Below, piece after piece: positions 1 to 5,776 of a stretch of DNA of 5,776 bases. Both the position numbers and the translations under genes were made by a program. The notes under the pieces are model-generated. The model was not told the DNA's origin. It searched no databases and worked only from the letters and a program-made list of their open reading frames with translations. How positions within the stretch are numbered: the stretch's first letter is position 1; each line of letters begins with the position of its first letter. The stretch covers positions 1 through 5,776 of the forward strand of contig JAEZBA010000253.1 of NCBI GenBank assembly GCA_023430245.1. Reading direction: 5' to 3'. This stretch comes from Pseudomonadota bacterium. Lineage in GTDB: Bacteria > Pseudomonadota > Alphaproteobacteria > Rhizobiales > Xanthobacteraceae.

Positions 1-824
1 CCCATACGCTCGGCCGTGGACTGGATGATGCGCATATTGGCCTGATGCGGGACCAGCCACTGGATCATGTCGCCGCGCAGATTGTTGCGGGTCATGATCT
101 CATTGGACACTTCGGCCATCTTGGCGATGGCGAATTTATAAACCGCAGCGCCTTCCTGATAGACGTAGTGCATGCGCTTGGCGACGGTCTCGGCGCTCGG
201 CGGCAAGCGGCTGCCGCCGGCCTTCTGGTGCAGGTGGATCATGCCCGATCCGTCCGAGCGGATCAGGGTGTCGAGAATGCCTTCGCCGTTGGTGCTGGGC
301 TCGATCAGCACCGCGCCGGCGCCATCGCCGAACAGCACGCAGGTGGCGCGGTCGGTATAATCGATGATGGTCGACATCTTGTCGGCGCCGACGACCACGA
401 CCTTCTTGCACTGGCCGTTGGCGACGAATTGCGAGGCGATGGTGATGGCATAGATGAAGCCCGAACACGCCGCCTGCACGTCGAACGATCCCACCGGCCC
501 GAGGCCCACCATGTCGGCGATCAGGTTGGCGGTCGACGGAAACACCATGTCGGGCGTGGTGGTCGCGCAGATCAGAAGGTCGATGTCGGAGGGCTTGTTG
601 CCGGTGCGCGCGAGCAGGCCCTTCACGGCCTCCGCGCCCATATGGGAGGTGCCGAGCCCCTCGCCTTTCAGGATCCGGCGCTCGCGGATGCCGGTGCGTT
701 CGGTGATCCAGGCGTCGGAGGTATCGACCAGACGGGCCAGTTCGGCATTGGTCAGGACGTAATCCGGAAGATGTCCGCAAACACCTGTTATTGCTGGGGT
801 TTTCAGGTTGTGACCATTAAGCAT
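1..824 (-). CDS. fabH: 3-oxoacyl-ACP synthase III (KAS III), Bacteroidetes-like; 3' end beyond window
   Basis: Starts fatty acid synthesis by condensing an acyl-CoA primer with malonyl-ACP in the cytoplasm. The open frame gives 274 residues before the left edge; the family is about 320-335, so roughly 50-60 C-terminal residues are missing. Seen: an N-terminal block with TNAEL (25-29) and DAWITERTGIRERR (37-50), the nucleophile Cys120 in QAACSGF (codon 467-465), GADKMSTIIDYTDRATC (146-162), FGDGAGAV (165-172), and the catalytic His260 in WLVPHQAN (codon 47-45). The third catalytic residue, Asn, would lie outside the window. The ATG at 824 is chosen because family homology begins about ten residues later at AITG; no good Shine-Dalgarno is visible. 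It lies 87 nt after lpxB on the same strand, so cotranscription is possible but a private promoter cannot be excluded. A Gly usual in the GVGGY motif is Cys16 here. The wording matches Bacteroidetes FabH better than proteobacterial FabH. KAS III activity is likely; the primer used is unknown. Confidence 0.9.
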   Translation of the reverse strand, partial: MLNGHNLKTPAITGVCGHLPDYVLTNAELARLVDTSDAWITERTGIRERRILKGEGLGTSHMGAEAVKGLLARTGNKPSDIDLLICATTTPDMVFPSTANLIADMVGLGPVGSFDVQAACSGFIYAITIASQFVANGQCKKVVVVGADKMSTIIDYTDRATCVLFGDGAGAVLIEPSTNGEGILDTLIRSDGSGMIHLHQKAGGSRLPPSAETVAKRMHYVYQEGAAVYKFAIAKMAEVSNEIMTRNNLRGDMIQWLVPHQANMRIIQSTAERM

Positions 825-881
825 GGGCGCTCGCGCCGGATCGGGGCATTGTGACAACACGCGGCAAATTAGGCGGTTACG

Positions 882-930
882 GGGCCGGATGCCAGCGTTT
901 CGGCCCTCCGGTCAGCCCATCGGGCCGGAT
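882..930 (-). repeat. Three alternating hairpin arms across the lpxB stop and the lpxB-fabH gap
   Basis: Read in transcript order, CGGCCC (927-922), GGGCCG (906-901) and CGGCCC (887-882) allow the middle arm to pair either with the one inside the end of lpxB or with the one in the intergenic gap. On the plus strand the outer arms form a 9-bp direct repeat, GGGCCGGAT, at 882-890 and 922-930. No U-run follows, so this is not a standard intrinsic terminator. Six-base GC arms can occur by chance in DNA this GC-rich. The rest of the 87-nt gap shows no convincing promoter. Confidence 0.25.
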
Positions 931-2072
931 TTCCGCGCCACCTGCTCGACGATCTCCGCTGCAAGGCGCGCGGGCTGGGCGGTCCCGATCTGCATGATCT
1001 CATCGAGACGCGCGAACGCTTCGGTCTGCCTGCGGCGCTCGGGACTGTCCGACAGGAGCGGCGCCAGCGCGGCCGACAGCTTCTCCGGCGTGCAATCGGT
1101 CTGGATGAATTCGGGCACGACATTCTCGCCCAGCACCAGATTGGTCAGGATCACCGACGGCACCCGAATCAGCCGGCGCGCGATCGCGGCCTCCCAGGGC
1201 GCTACCTTGTATGCGGTAATCATCGGCACTCCGGACACCCCGAGTTCGAGCGTCACCGTCCCCGACTTCGCCAGCGCAGCGCGCGCCTCCCGGAACGCGG
1301 CACGGCGGTCTTCGCGCTTCACCACGATCTTCGGCCGCAGCGGCCAGCGCGCGGTCTCGCGCACCACCAGATCCTGCAGATGCGGTGTCGTGGGAATGAC
1401 GATGTCGAGCGGCCAGACCGTCTTGGCGATGCGTTCGATGGTCCGGCCGAACGGCTCGATCAGGCGGCGGATCTCGGCCTTGCGGCTGCCTGGCAGCACC
1501 AGCAGGGTCGGCGTGCCGTTGATGCGCCGCGCCGCCTCCTCCGCATTCGGCCGCAACTCGTCGACCTGCTCGACCAAAGGGTGGCCGACATATGTGCAAG
1601 GCGGCCCGCCCAGCGTCTTGTGCACCTCGGGTTCGAACGGCAGCAGCGCCAGCACATGATCGATGTAACGGCTCATCGCCTTCGCCCGCCCCGGCCGCCA
1701 GGCCCAGACCGATGGCGAGACGTAATTCACGATCGGGATCGCGCGGTTCTTCTTGCGCACGCGGCGCGCGACCCGGTGGGTGAAATCGGGCGAGTCGATG
1801 ATGACCATCACGTCGGGCTTTTCATCGAGCGCAGCGCGCGATGTCTGGCGGATACGCGACAGGATCATCGGCAAGGCCTGGGTGATCCCGGCCAGTCCGA
1901 CGATGGCAAGATCGTCGATGCGAAACAGCGACGGCAATCCTTCCGCCGCCATTTCATAGCCGCCGACGCCGCGGAACTGGACGCTGTCGCCGAGCCTCGC
2001 CTTCAGCGACTGCATCAGCGCCGCGCCGAGGCGATCACCGGATTCTTCGGTCGCAACCAGAAAGATCTTCAT
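912..2072 (-). CDS. lpxB: Lipid-A-disaccharide synthase
   Basis: Family GT19 glycosyltransferase at the inner face of the inner membrane. It joins UDP-2,3-diacylglucosamine and lipid X (2,3-diacylglucosamine 1-phosphate) into the beta-1,6-linked lipid A disaccharide 1-phosphate, releasing UDP. The 386 residues are a normal full length. Seen in order: the N-terminal EESGD loop (9-13), RGVGG (34-38), IIDSPDF (91-97) with Asp93 aligning to the catalytic Asp98 of the E. coli enzyme, YVSPSVWAW (117-125), YVGHPL (161-166), LPGSRKAEI (193-201), SGTVTLELG (270-278) and NLVLGENVVPEFIQ (311-324). The last two lie in the C-terminal nucleotide-sugar half. The start ATG overlaps the lpxI stop as ATGA, which implies translational coupling; no separate ribosome site is obvious. 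Nothing is truncated or missing. Confidence 0.97.
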   Translation of the reverse strand: MKIFLVATEESGDRLGAALMQSLKARLGDSVQFRGVGGYEMAAEGLPSLFRIDDLAIVGLAGITQALPMILSRIRQTSRAALDEKPDVMVIIDSPDFTHRVARRVRKKNRAIPIVNYVSPSVWAWRPGRAKAMSRYIDHVLALLPFEPEVHKTLGGPPCTYVGHPLVEQVDELRPNAEEAARRINGTPTLLVLPGSRKAEIRRLIEPFGRTIERIAKTVWPLDIVIPTTPHLQDLVVRETARWPLRPKIVVKREDRRAAFREARAALAKSGTVTLELGVSGVPMITAYKVAPWEAAIARRLIRVPSVILTNLVLGENVVPEFIQTDCTPEKLSAALAPLLSDSPERRRQTEAFARLDEIMQIGTAQPARLAAEIVEQVARKSGPMG

Positions 2073-2950
2073 GCGACATCGCCGTGCGGTTCGGGAAGAC
2101 CGAGCACGAATACATTGGCACGATCGGCCTTCTCCACCACAATTTGCGGCTCGGCGACAATCGCGCCGCCGGCAATGACAGCGAGGCCGGCAAGACCGGC
2201 TTCGGCAACGCCGTCCACCGTCCGCGGTCCGATCGATGGCAGATCGAACCGCCGGTCCTGGCCGGGCTTGGGCGCCTTCACCAGAACGCCGGTCCCGGGT
2301 GGTGCGCGGAACCGCTTGCTGCGTCGCAGGTCGGCGACGCGCGCCAGCATCAGATCGGTCCCCTCCGCGGCTTCGACCGCGATCACATGCCGGTTCGCCA
2401 CCACCACGCCCTGCCCGATATCGAGCGGTCCCATCACCTTCAGCACGTCGAGGCCGTATCGAATGTCGTCGAGATGTCCGGTCTTCGGTGCGACCTGCCC
2501 CAGCGCTCCCTCCTGGACGAGGATTTCGGGTGCCACCTCGTGCGCACCGAGCAGCCGGAAGCCATGGCCTTCGAGCATGCGCGCCATCCCGGTCAGCAGA
2601 TGATTGTCGCCACCGTAGAAATGGCGGATCGCCGAGGGCAGGACGCGCAGGGTCGCCAGATCGAAGTTGATCAACTGCCGCAAACTAGGCCGCACCAGCG
2701 TGCCGATGAAGATGACGTCGCGGCAACCTTCCCGTCGCGCCAGCCGCAGGAAGCGGCCAAGCTGGGTCACATGCGCCCAGTGGTGCGGATAGCTCTTCAC
2801 TCGCTCGGGATCGGCCCAGCCCTTCAGGGCGAACAATACGGCGCCGCGGCCGCTCTTGAGCAACGCGTCGGCAACCGTGAACGGGAAGGTGCCGCCGCCG
2901 CAAATGATGGCGACCGGACCCGCGTCCGCTGGCAGGTCCGGCGCGGTCAT
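2069..2950 (-). CDS. lpxI: UDP-2,3-diacylglucosamine pyrophosphatase LpxI (DUF1009 family)
   Basis: Hydrolyses UDP-2,3-diacylglucosamine to lipid X and UMP, the fourth step of lipid A synthesis. LpxI is the alphaproteobacterial replacement for the unrelated LpxH of E. coli. The 293 residues fit the family. Seen: an N-terminal domain opening with PVAIICGGGTFP (12-23), LGRFLRLAR (64-72) and VIFIGTLVRPSL (79-90), the segment HFYGGDNHLL (110-119), and a C-terminal domain with VVVANRHVIAVEAAEGTD (182-199) and FDLPSIGPRTV (235-245), followed by EAGLAGLAVIAGGAIV (250-265). The DLPxIGxxT motif is the most recognisable family signature. The gene starts inside the lpxA stop (ATGA) and ends inside the lpxB start (ATGA), so it is tightly coupled at both ends and sits between its pathway neighbours. 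The activity is assigned by family and context. Confidence 0.95.
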   Translation of the reverse strand: MTAPDLPADAGPVAIICGGGTFPFTVADALLKSGRGAVLFALKGWADPERVKSYPHHWAHVTQLGRFLRLARREGCRDVIFIGTLVRPSLRQLINFDLATLRVLPSAIRHFYGGDNHLLTGMARMLEGHGFRLLGAHEVAPEILVQEGALGQVAPKTGHLDDIRYGLDVLKVMGPLDIGQGVVVANRHVIAVEAAEGTDLMLARVADLRRSKRFRAPPGTGVLVKAPKPGQDRRFDLPSIGPRTVDGVAEAGLAGLAVIAGGAIVAEPQIVVEKADRANVFVLGLPEPHGDVA

Positions 2951-3792
2951 GACTCGGCGGCCGGGTTTCTTTCTCCGGCCTGGCCGGTCTTGCCCGCTTT
3001 CATCAACGGCCGCGACCCGCCGGCCTTGATGAAGGCAACGACCTTTGCGACCACCGGGTCGTCGGCAAACCCGCGCTCCACCGCCTCGACCCGTTCCTTG
3101 AAATGACCGCGCACCAGAAACAATGCACGATAGGCCTGACGCAAGCCATGGATGTCGGCGCGCGAATAACCGCGCCGGCGCATGCCGACGACATTTAGCC
3201 CGTCCAGTTCGCCGCGCTGGCCGATGGCGAAGCCGAACGGGATCACGTCGGCGCCGAGGCCGGTCACCCCCGCGATCATCGCGCTTTCGCCTATCCGCAC
3301 GAACTGATGCGCCGCCGAATGGCCGCCCATGAACACGTAGTCCTCAACCACGACATGGCCGCCCAATACGGCGTTGTTGGCAAGCGTGACCTGGTTGCCG
3401 ACCTTGCAGTCATGCCCGACATGCGAGCCCACCATGAAGGTGCACTTGTTGCCGACCGCGGTGACGCCGCCATCGTCCTCGGTGCCCGTATTCATGGTGA
3501 CGTTTTCGCGGATTTCACAATCGGACCCAATGATCAGGCGGGTCGGGCCTCCGCGATATTTGACCGATTGCGGCGGCGTGCCGAGCGAGGCGAATGGATA
3601 GATGACGGTGCGGTCGCCGATCGTGGTGTGGCCGGACAAGGCCACGTGACTGACCAGCCGCGACTGTTCGCCGAGAACCACATTGGGGCCGATCACGCAA
3701 TACGGCCCGATGCTGGAGCCCTTGCCGATGACGGCGCCTGGCGAGACGCGCGCGGTCGGGTCGATGGTGGTGGCGTCGGGCGTTTCAAGCAT
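2947..3792 (-). CDS. lpxA: UDP-N-acetylglucosamine (or diamino analogue) acyltransferase
   Basis: Transfers a 3-hydroxyacyl chain from ACP to position 3 of a UDP-amino sugar, the first step of lipid A synthesis, in the cytoplasm as a trimer. Seen: left-handed beta-helix hexapeptide repeats over about the first 190 residues, then a helical C-terminal domain from YSRADIHGLRQAYRALF. Numbering from a TTG two codons upstream (3798), the catalytic base is His129 in SHVGHDC, with His126, His148 and His164-Gln165 also conserved. Gly177 aligns with the E. coli acyl-chain ruler Gly173. E. coli Asp74 and His99 are replaced by Ser78 and Asn103. About 16 extra residues follow the usual C-terminus. The ATG at 3792 is chosen (281 residues). 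The TTG would add two residues and lies 6 nt after a GGAG, while the ATG lies 12 nt after it. The start overlaps the fabZ stop by 8 nt, and the stop overlaps lpxI as ATGA. Confidence 0.96.
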   Translation of the reverse strand: MLETPDATTIDPTARVSPGAVIGKGSSIGPYCVIGPNVVLGEQSRLVSHVALSGHTTIGDRTVIYPFASLGTPPQSVKYRGGPTRLIIGSDCEIRENVTMNTGTEDDGGVTAVGNKCTFMVGSHVGHDCKVGNQVTLANNAVLGGHVVVEDYVFMGGHSAAHQFVRIGESAMIAGVTGLGADVIPFGFAIGQRGELDGLNVVGMRRRGYSRADIHGLRQAYRALFLVRGHFKERVEAVERGFADDPVVAKVVAFIKAGGSRPLMKAGKTGQAGERNPAAES

Positions 3793-4246
3793 TGACAATC
3801 ATCGCTCCGACTTCGGCTTCGGCCACCAGAGAACCCTGCACCCGCGCTTCGGCGCGGTACCACCACATCATGCGTTTATTGGCGATCTTGCTCACATGAT
3901 ACTCGACGGTGTCGCCGGGAACGACCTGCTTGCGGAATTTCGCCTTGTCGATAGTTAGAAAAAACACGCTCTTGGTCGAGCTTCCGGCCTTGCCGGAGCA
4001 GATGCACAGCACGCCGGCGGTCTGGGCCATCCCCTCGATCATCAGCACACCGGGAAAGACCGGGTTGTCGGGAAAATGACCCATGAATTGCGGCTCATTG
4101 GCGGTCACGTTCTTGATGCCGATGGCCGACTCGTCGGACCGCATGTCGATCACGCGATCGATCATCAGGAACGGGTAACGATGCGGCAGCGCCTTCAGAA
4201 TGCGCGCGATATCTGCCGACTCAAGTTTGATTGGCGTGTCGTCCAT
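3785..4246 (-). CDS. fabZ: 3-hydroxyacyl-ACP dehydratase FabZ
   Basis: Removes water from (3R)-hydroxyacyl-ACP to give trans-2-enoyl-ACP in type II fatty acid synthesis in the cytoplasm. It competes with LpxA and LpxD for the same hydroxyacyl-ACP pool, which explains its place in this cluster. The 153-residue hot-dog protein has LPHRYPFLMID (20-30), catalytic His57 in MGHFPDNPVFPG (55-66), catalytic Glu71 in MIEGMAQTAG (69-78), and the core strands FFLTIDKAKFRKQVVPGD (95-112). The ATG at 4246 is chosen because it begins just before the conserved domain and only 5 nt after the lpxD stop. The frame stays open upstream to 4366, but that part lies inside lpxD and is low-complexity Arg-rich shadow. 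No strong ribosome site is seen, so coupling to lpxD is likely. Confidence 0.96.
   Translation of the reverse strand: MDDTPIKLESADIARILKALPHRYPFLMIDRVIDMRSDESAIGIKNVTANEPQFMGHFPDNPVFPGVLMIEGMAQTAGVLCICSGKAGSSTKSVFFLTIDKAKFRKQVVPGDTVEYHVSKIANKRMMWWYRAEARVQGSLVAEAEVGAMIVNA
3805..3808 (-). promoter_or_regulatory. Probable Shine-Dalgarno GGAG for lpxA, inside the fabZ end
   Basis: The minus strand reads GGAG 6 nt before a TTG (3798-3796) and 12 nt before an ATG (3792-3790), both in the lpxA frame. Spacing favours the TTG, while codon preference favours the ATG. The motif also encodes FabZ residues, so its occurrence could be incidental. Confidence 0.35.
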
Positions 4247-4251
4247 AACGT

Positions 4252-5319
4252 TCAATCTTCGGTTCCGGCTTTGCGTTTTTCGGCGCTGTGTTTCCTGGCG
4301 GCGCGCTCGAGCCAGGCGACCTCCCGCATCCAGAGTTTGGCCGGTTTGGCGGGCAGACCCGCCCATCGACCGCCGGGTGGAATATCCGAGTTCACCCCGC
4401 TCATCCCCGCGACCTGCGCTCCCTCACCGATGCTGACGTGATTGTTGATGGTCACGCGCCCTCCGAGAGCGACAAAATCCTCCAGCGTCACGCTGCCCGC
4501 AATGGCACAATGGGCGACGATTACGCAGTGTCGTCCAATGCTCACATTGTGGCCAATCTGAACCAGATTGTCGATTTTCGTTCCCTCTCCGATAACGGTG
4601 TCCCGGATCGCCCCACGATCGATCGCCGTTCCCGCTCCGATCTCCACGTCATCCTGGATGATGACGCGCCCGACCTGGGGGACCTTCAGATGTCCGCGTG
4701 GACTCATGACATAACCGAAACCATCCTGACCGATCCGGCAACCGGGATGGAGGATGACCCGGTCCCCGATTAATGCGTGCGTGATCGAGCAATGTGCGCC
4801 GATATTGCAGTCGCGCCCGATACGCACGCCGGCCCCGATCACCGCCCCGGCGCCGACCAGCGTGCCCGCGCCGATCTCCGCCTTTGGTCCGATCACGGCT
4901 CCGGGCTCGACGGTCACGCCGTCCTCAAGCCTGGCCTTCGGGTGAACCGAGGCGCCCGGCGTAATGCCATCGGCTTCGAACAGCGAAGACGGGCGCAGAG
5001 CGCCGGGAAAAAGCTTCCGGGTGACTGCCACAAAGCCACGGTAAGGCTCGCGCGTCAGCAACAGCGGCAGCCCGGCTGGCGCATCATGCGCGAAGCGCTC
5101 GGCGATGAGGCATACGCCAGCCCGGGTCGTTCTCAGACCCTCGGCGTAGCTGAGATTTTCAAAGAAGGTCAGATCGCGAGGACCGGCACGATCGAGCGGG
5201 GCGACATTGACGATCACCTTATCCGCCTGTGCAGGATCGGAAAGCGTTGCCCCAGTGAGGGCTGCGATGTCCCCCACTGTCAAAGTCTCTGCTCGTTCGA
5301 TGAAAATCGGTTCAGTCAT
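4252..5319 (-). CDS. lpxD: UDP-3-O-(3-hydroxyacyl)glucosamine N-acyltransferase
   Basis: Adds the second 3-hydroxyacyl chain, to the 2-amino group of UDP-3-O-acylglucosamine, the third step of lipid A synthesis. It acts as a cytoplasmic trimer using hydroxyacyl-ACP. The 355 residues are a little longer than the 341 of E. coli. Seen: an N-terminal uridine-binding domain (about 1-105) with NVAPLDRAGPRDLTFFEN (38-55) and the family segment ARAGVCLI-like TTRAGVCLI (64-72). A long left-handed beta-helix of hexapeptide repeats follows (about 117-315), with GQDGFGYV (197-204), GAGTAIDRGAI (228-238) and the catalytic His257 in VQIGHNVSIG (253-262). A charged C-terminal helix (about 328-350) ends the protein. 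It starts 57 nt after the bamA stop. That gap shows no clear promoter, only a weak inverted repeat, so readthrough from bamA is the simplest reading. Confidence 0.96.
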   Translation of the reverse strand: MTEPIFIERAETLTVGDIAALTGATLSDPAQADKVIVNVAPLDRAGPRDLTFFENLSYAEGLRTTRAGVCLIAERFAHDAPAGLPLLLTREPYRGFVAVTRKLFPGALRPSSLFEADGITPGASVHPKARLEDGVTVEPGAVIGPKAEIGAGTLVGAGAVIGAGVRIGRDCNIGAHCSITHALIGDRVILHPGCRIGQDGFGYVMSPRGHLKVPQVGRVIIQDDVEIGAGTAIDRGAIRDTVIGEGTKIDNLVQIGHNVSIGRHCVIVAHCAIAGSVTLEDFVALGGRVTINNHVSIGEGAQVAGMSGVNSDIPPGGRWAGLPAKPAKLWMREVAWLERAARKHSAEKRKAGTED

Positions 5320-5376
5320 CCGCCGGCTCGCAACATCACTCTGGCGGCTTCTGGCGGAGAACCGGACCCTTGTCGA

Positions 5377-5776
5377 TCAGAACTTCGTTCCGCCGCCGAA
5401 GCGGAATTCCTGCACGATATCGTAGCTTTCCTTGTTGAGCGGGATCGAATAATCGAACCGCAACGGTCCGAACGGTGAATCCCAGATCAGGCCGGCGCCG
5501 ACGGATGCACGGATAAGCTTCGAATCCGCAAACGTCATGACTTCGCCCGAAGCGCTGGTCGGTCCCTTGTAATCCCAGACATTGCCCGCATCGGCGAAGA
5601 TTGAAGCCCGGATGCCGATATCCTTCGGGATGAAATGGAGCGGGATGAAGAGTTCGGCGCTCGCAGCCCAGAAATTCGCACCGCCAATCGCATCCTGGGT
5701 CGTCCACGGCGTCAGGTCGCGCGGACCGAAGCCGTTCTGCCGGAAACCGCGTACCAAATTCGGACCGCCCTGATAC
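5377..5776 (-). CDS. bamA: Outer membrane protein assembly factor BamA, C-terminal 132 residues
   Basis: Central beta-barrel subunit of the BAM complex, which folds and inserts outer-membrane proteins. Only the C-terminal end of the 16-strand barrel is in the window; the POTRA domains and most of the barrel lie beyond the right edge. Seen: LVRGFRQNGFGPRD at the start of the fragment (about 5757-5716), which carries the conserved (V/I)RGF motif of loop 6. Next come ELFIPL, a strand typical of the family, and IRASIFADAGNVWD. Then come RASVGAGLIWDSPFGPLRFDYSIPLN and the terminal strand QEFRFGGGTKF, which ends in the aromatic residue expected of an outer-membrane beta-signal. bamA directly upstream of lpxD is the standard proteobacterial arrangement. 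The frame continues in phase past the window edge, so the gene is cut by the window rather than broken. Confidence 0.95.
   Translation of the reverse strand, partial: YQGGPNLVRGFRQNGFGPRDLTPWTTQDAIGGANFWAASAELFIPLHFIPKDIGIRASIFADAGNVWDYKGPTSASGEVMTFADSKLIRASVGAGLIWDSPFGPLRFDYSIPLNKESYDIVQEFRFGGGTKF

Noticed and set aside
136..780. Minus-strand frame of 214 codons overlapping fabH
   Set aside because: Arg-rich, no family motifs, and out of frame with the fabH reading that carries QAACSGF and VPHQAN.
45..854. Plus-strand open frame of 269 codons opposite fabH
   Set aside because: Antisense to a clear KAS III with catalytic Cys and His. The translation is His/Asp/Gly-rich without recognisable motifs, typical of GC-rich mirror frames.
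1380..3106. Long plus-strand open frames (407 and 340 codons) opposite lpxB and lpxI
   Set aside because: Both lie over well-recognised genes on the other strand and show only the composition expected of the antisense of high-GC codons.
4247..4366. A 40-residue N-terminal extension of FabZ from a start at 4366
   Set aside because: The extension lies in the end of lpxD, is rich in Arg and Gln, and precedes a well-placed ATG directly before the conserved domain.
2947..5319. Periodic low-complexity pattern in lpxA and lpxD suggesting DNA repeats
   Set aside because: It is explained by the hexapeptide repeats of the left-handed beta-helix; the DNA copies are diverged and coding.
5320..5376. Weak inverted repeat (TTCT-CCGCC-AGAA) and repeated GCCAGA in the bamA-lpxD gap
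   Set aside because: Only four paired bases, no U-run and no promoter-like boxes, so it is not supported as a terminator or regulatory element.

Overview
The window holds one gene cluster, entirely on the minus strand and transcribed from right to left: bamA (3' end only), lpxD, fabZ, lpxA, lpxI, lpxB, then a fabH-type ketoacyl-ACP synthase III that runs off the left edge. This is the outer-membrane biogenesis / lipid A cluster of Alphaproteobacteria. The DNA is GC-rich, step four of lipid A synthesis is done by LpxI rather than LpxH, and the BamA C-terminus reads GGGTKF. Together these suggest a Rhizobiales organism, probably Bradyrhizobium/Rhodopseudomonas-like. That placement is inferred from remembered family features, not from a search.

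Layout from right to left: the last 132 residues of BamA (5776-5377); a 57-nt gap; lpxD (5319-4252); 5 nt; fabZ (4246-3785), which overlaps the start of lpxA; lpxA (3792-2947); lpxI (2950-2069); lpxB (2072-912). The lpxA/lpxI and lpxI/lpxB junctions are both 4-nt ATGA stop/start overlaps. An 87-nt gap then precedes fabH (824 to beyond 1). No gap exceeds 90 nt, and I found no RNA gene, mobile element, CRISPR array or convincing promoter.

The genes form a connected pathway. FabZ sits where 3-hydroxyacyl-ACP is either dehydrated for chain elongation or taken by LpxA and LpxD to acylate the UDP-amino sugar. LpxA makes the first acylation and LpxD the second. LpxI cleaves UDP-2,3-diacylglucosamine to lipid X, and LpxB joins the two to form the disaccharide. 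LpxC, between LpxA and LpxD, is not in this window. BamA inserts outer-membrane beta-barrel proteins.

The unusual element is the last gene. Its protein sequence reads like the FabH of Bacteroidetes rather than the usual alphaproteobacterial FabH, so it looks like an acquired or ancient second KAS III attached to the lipid A cluster. It was found by reading the reverse strand by hand, because the frame is open to the window edge.
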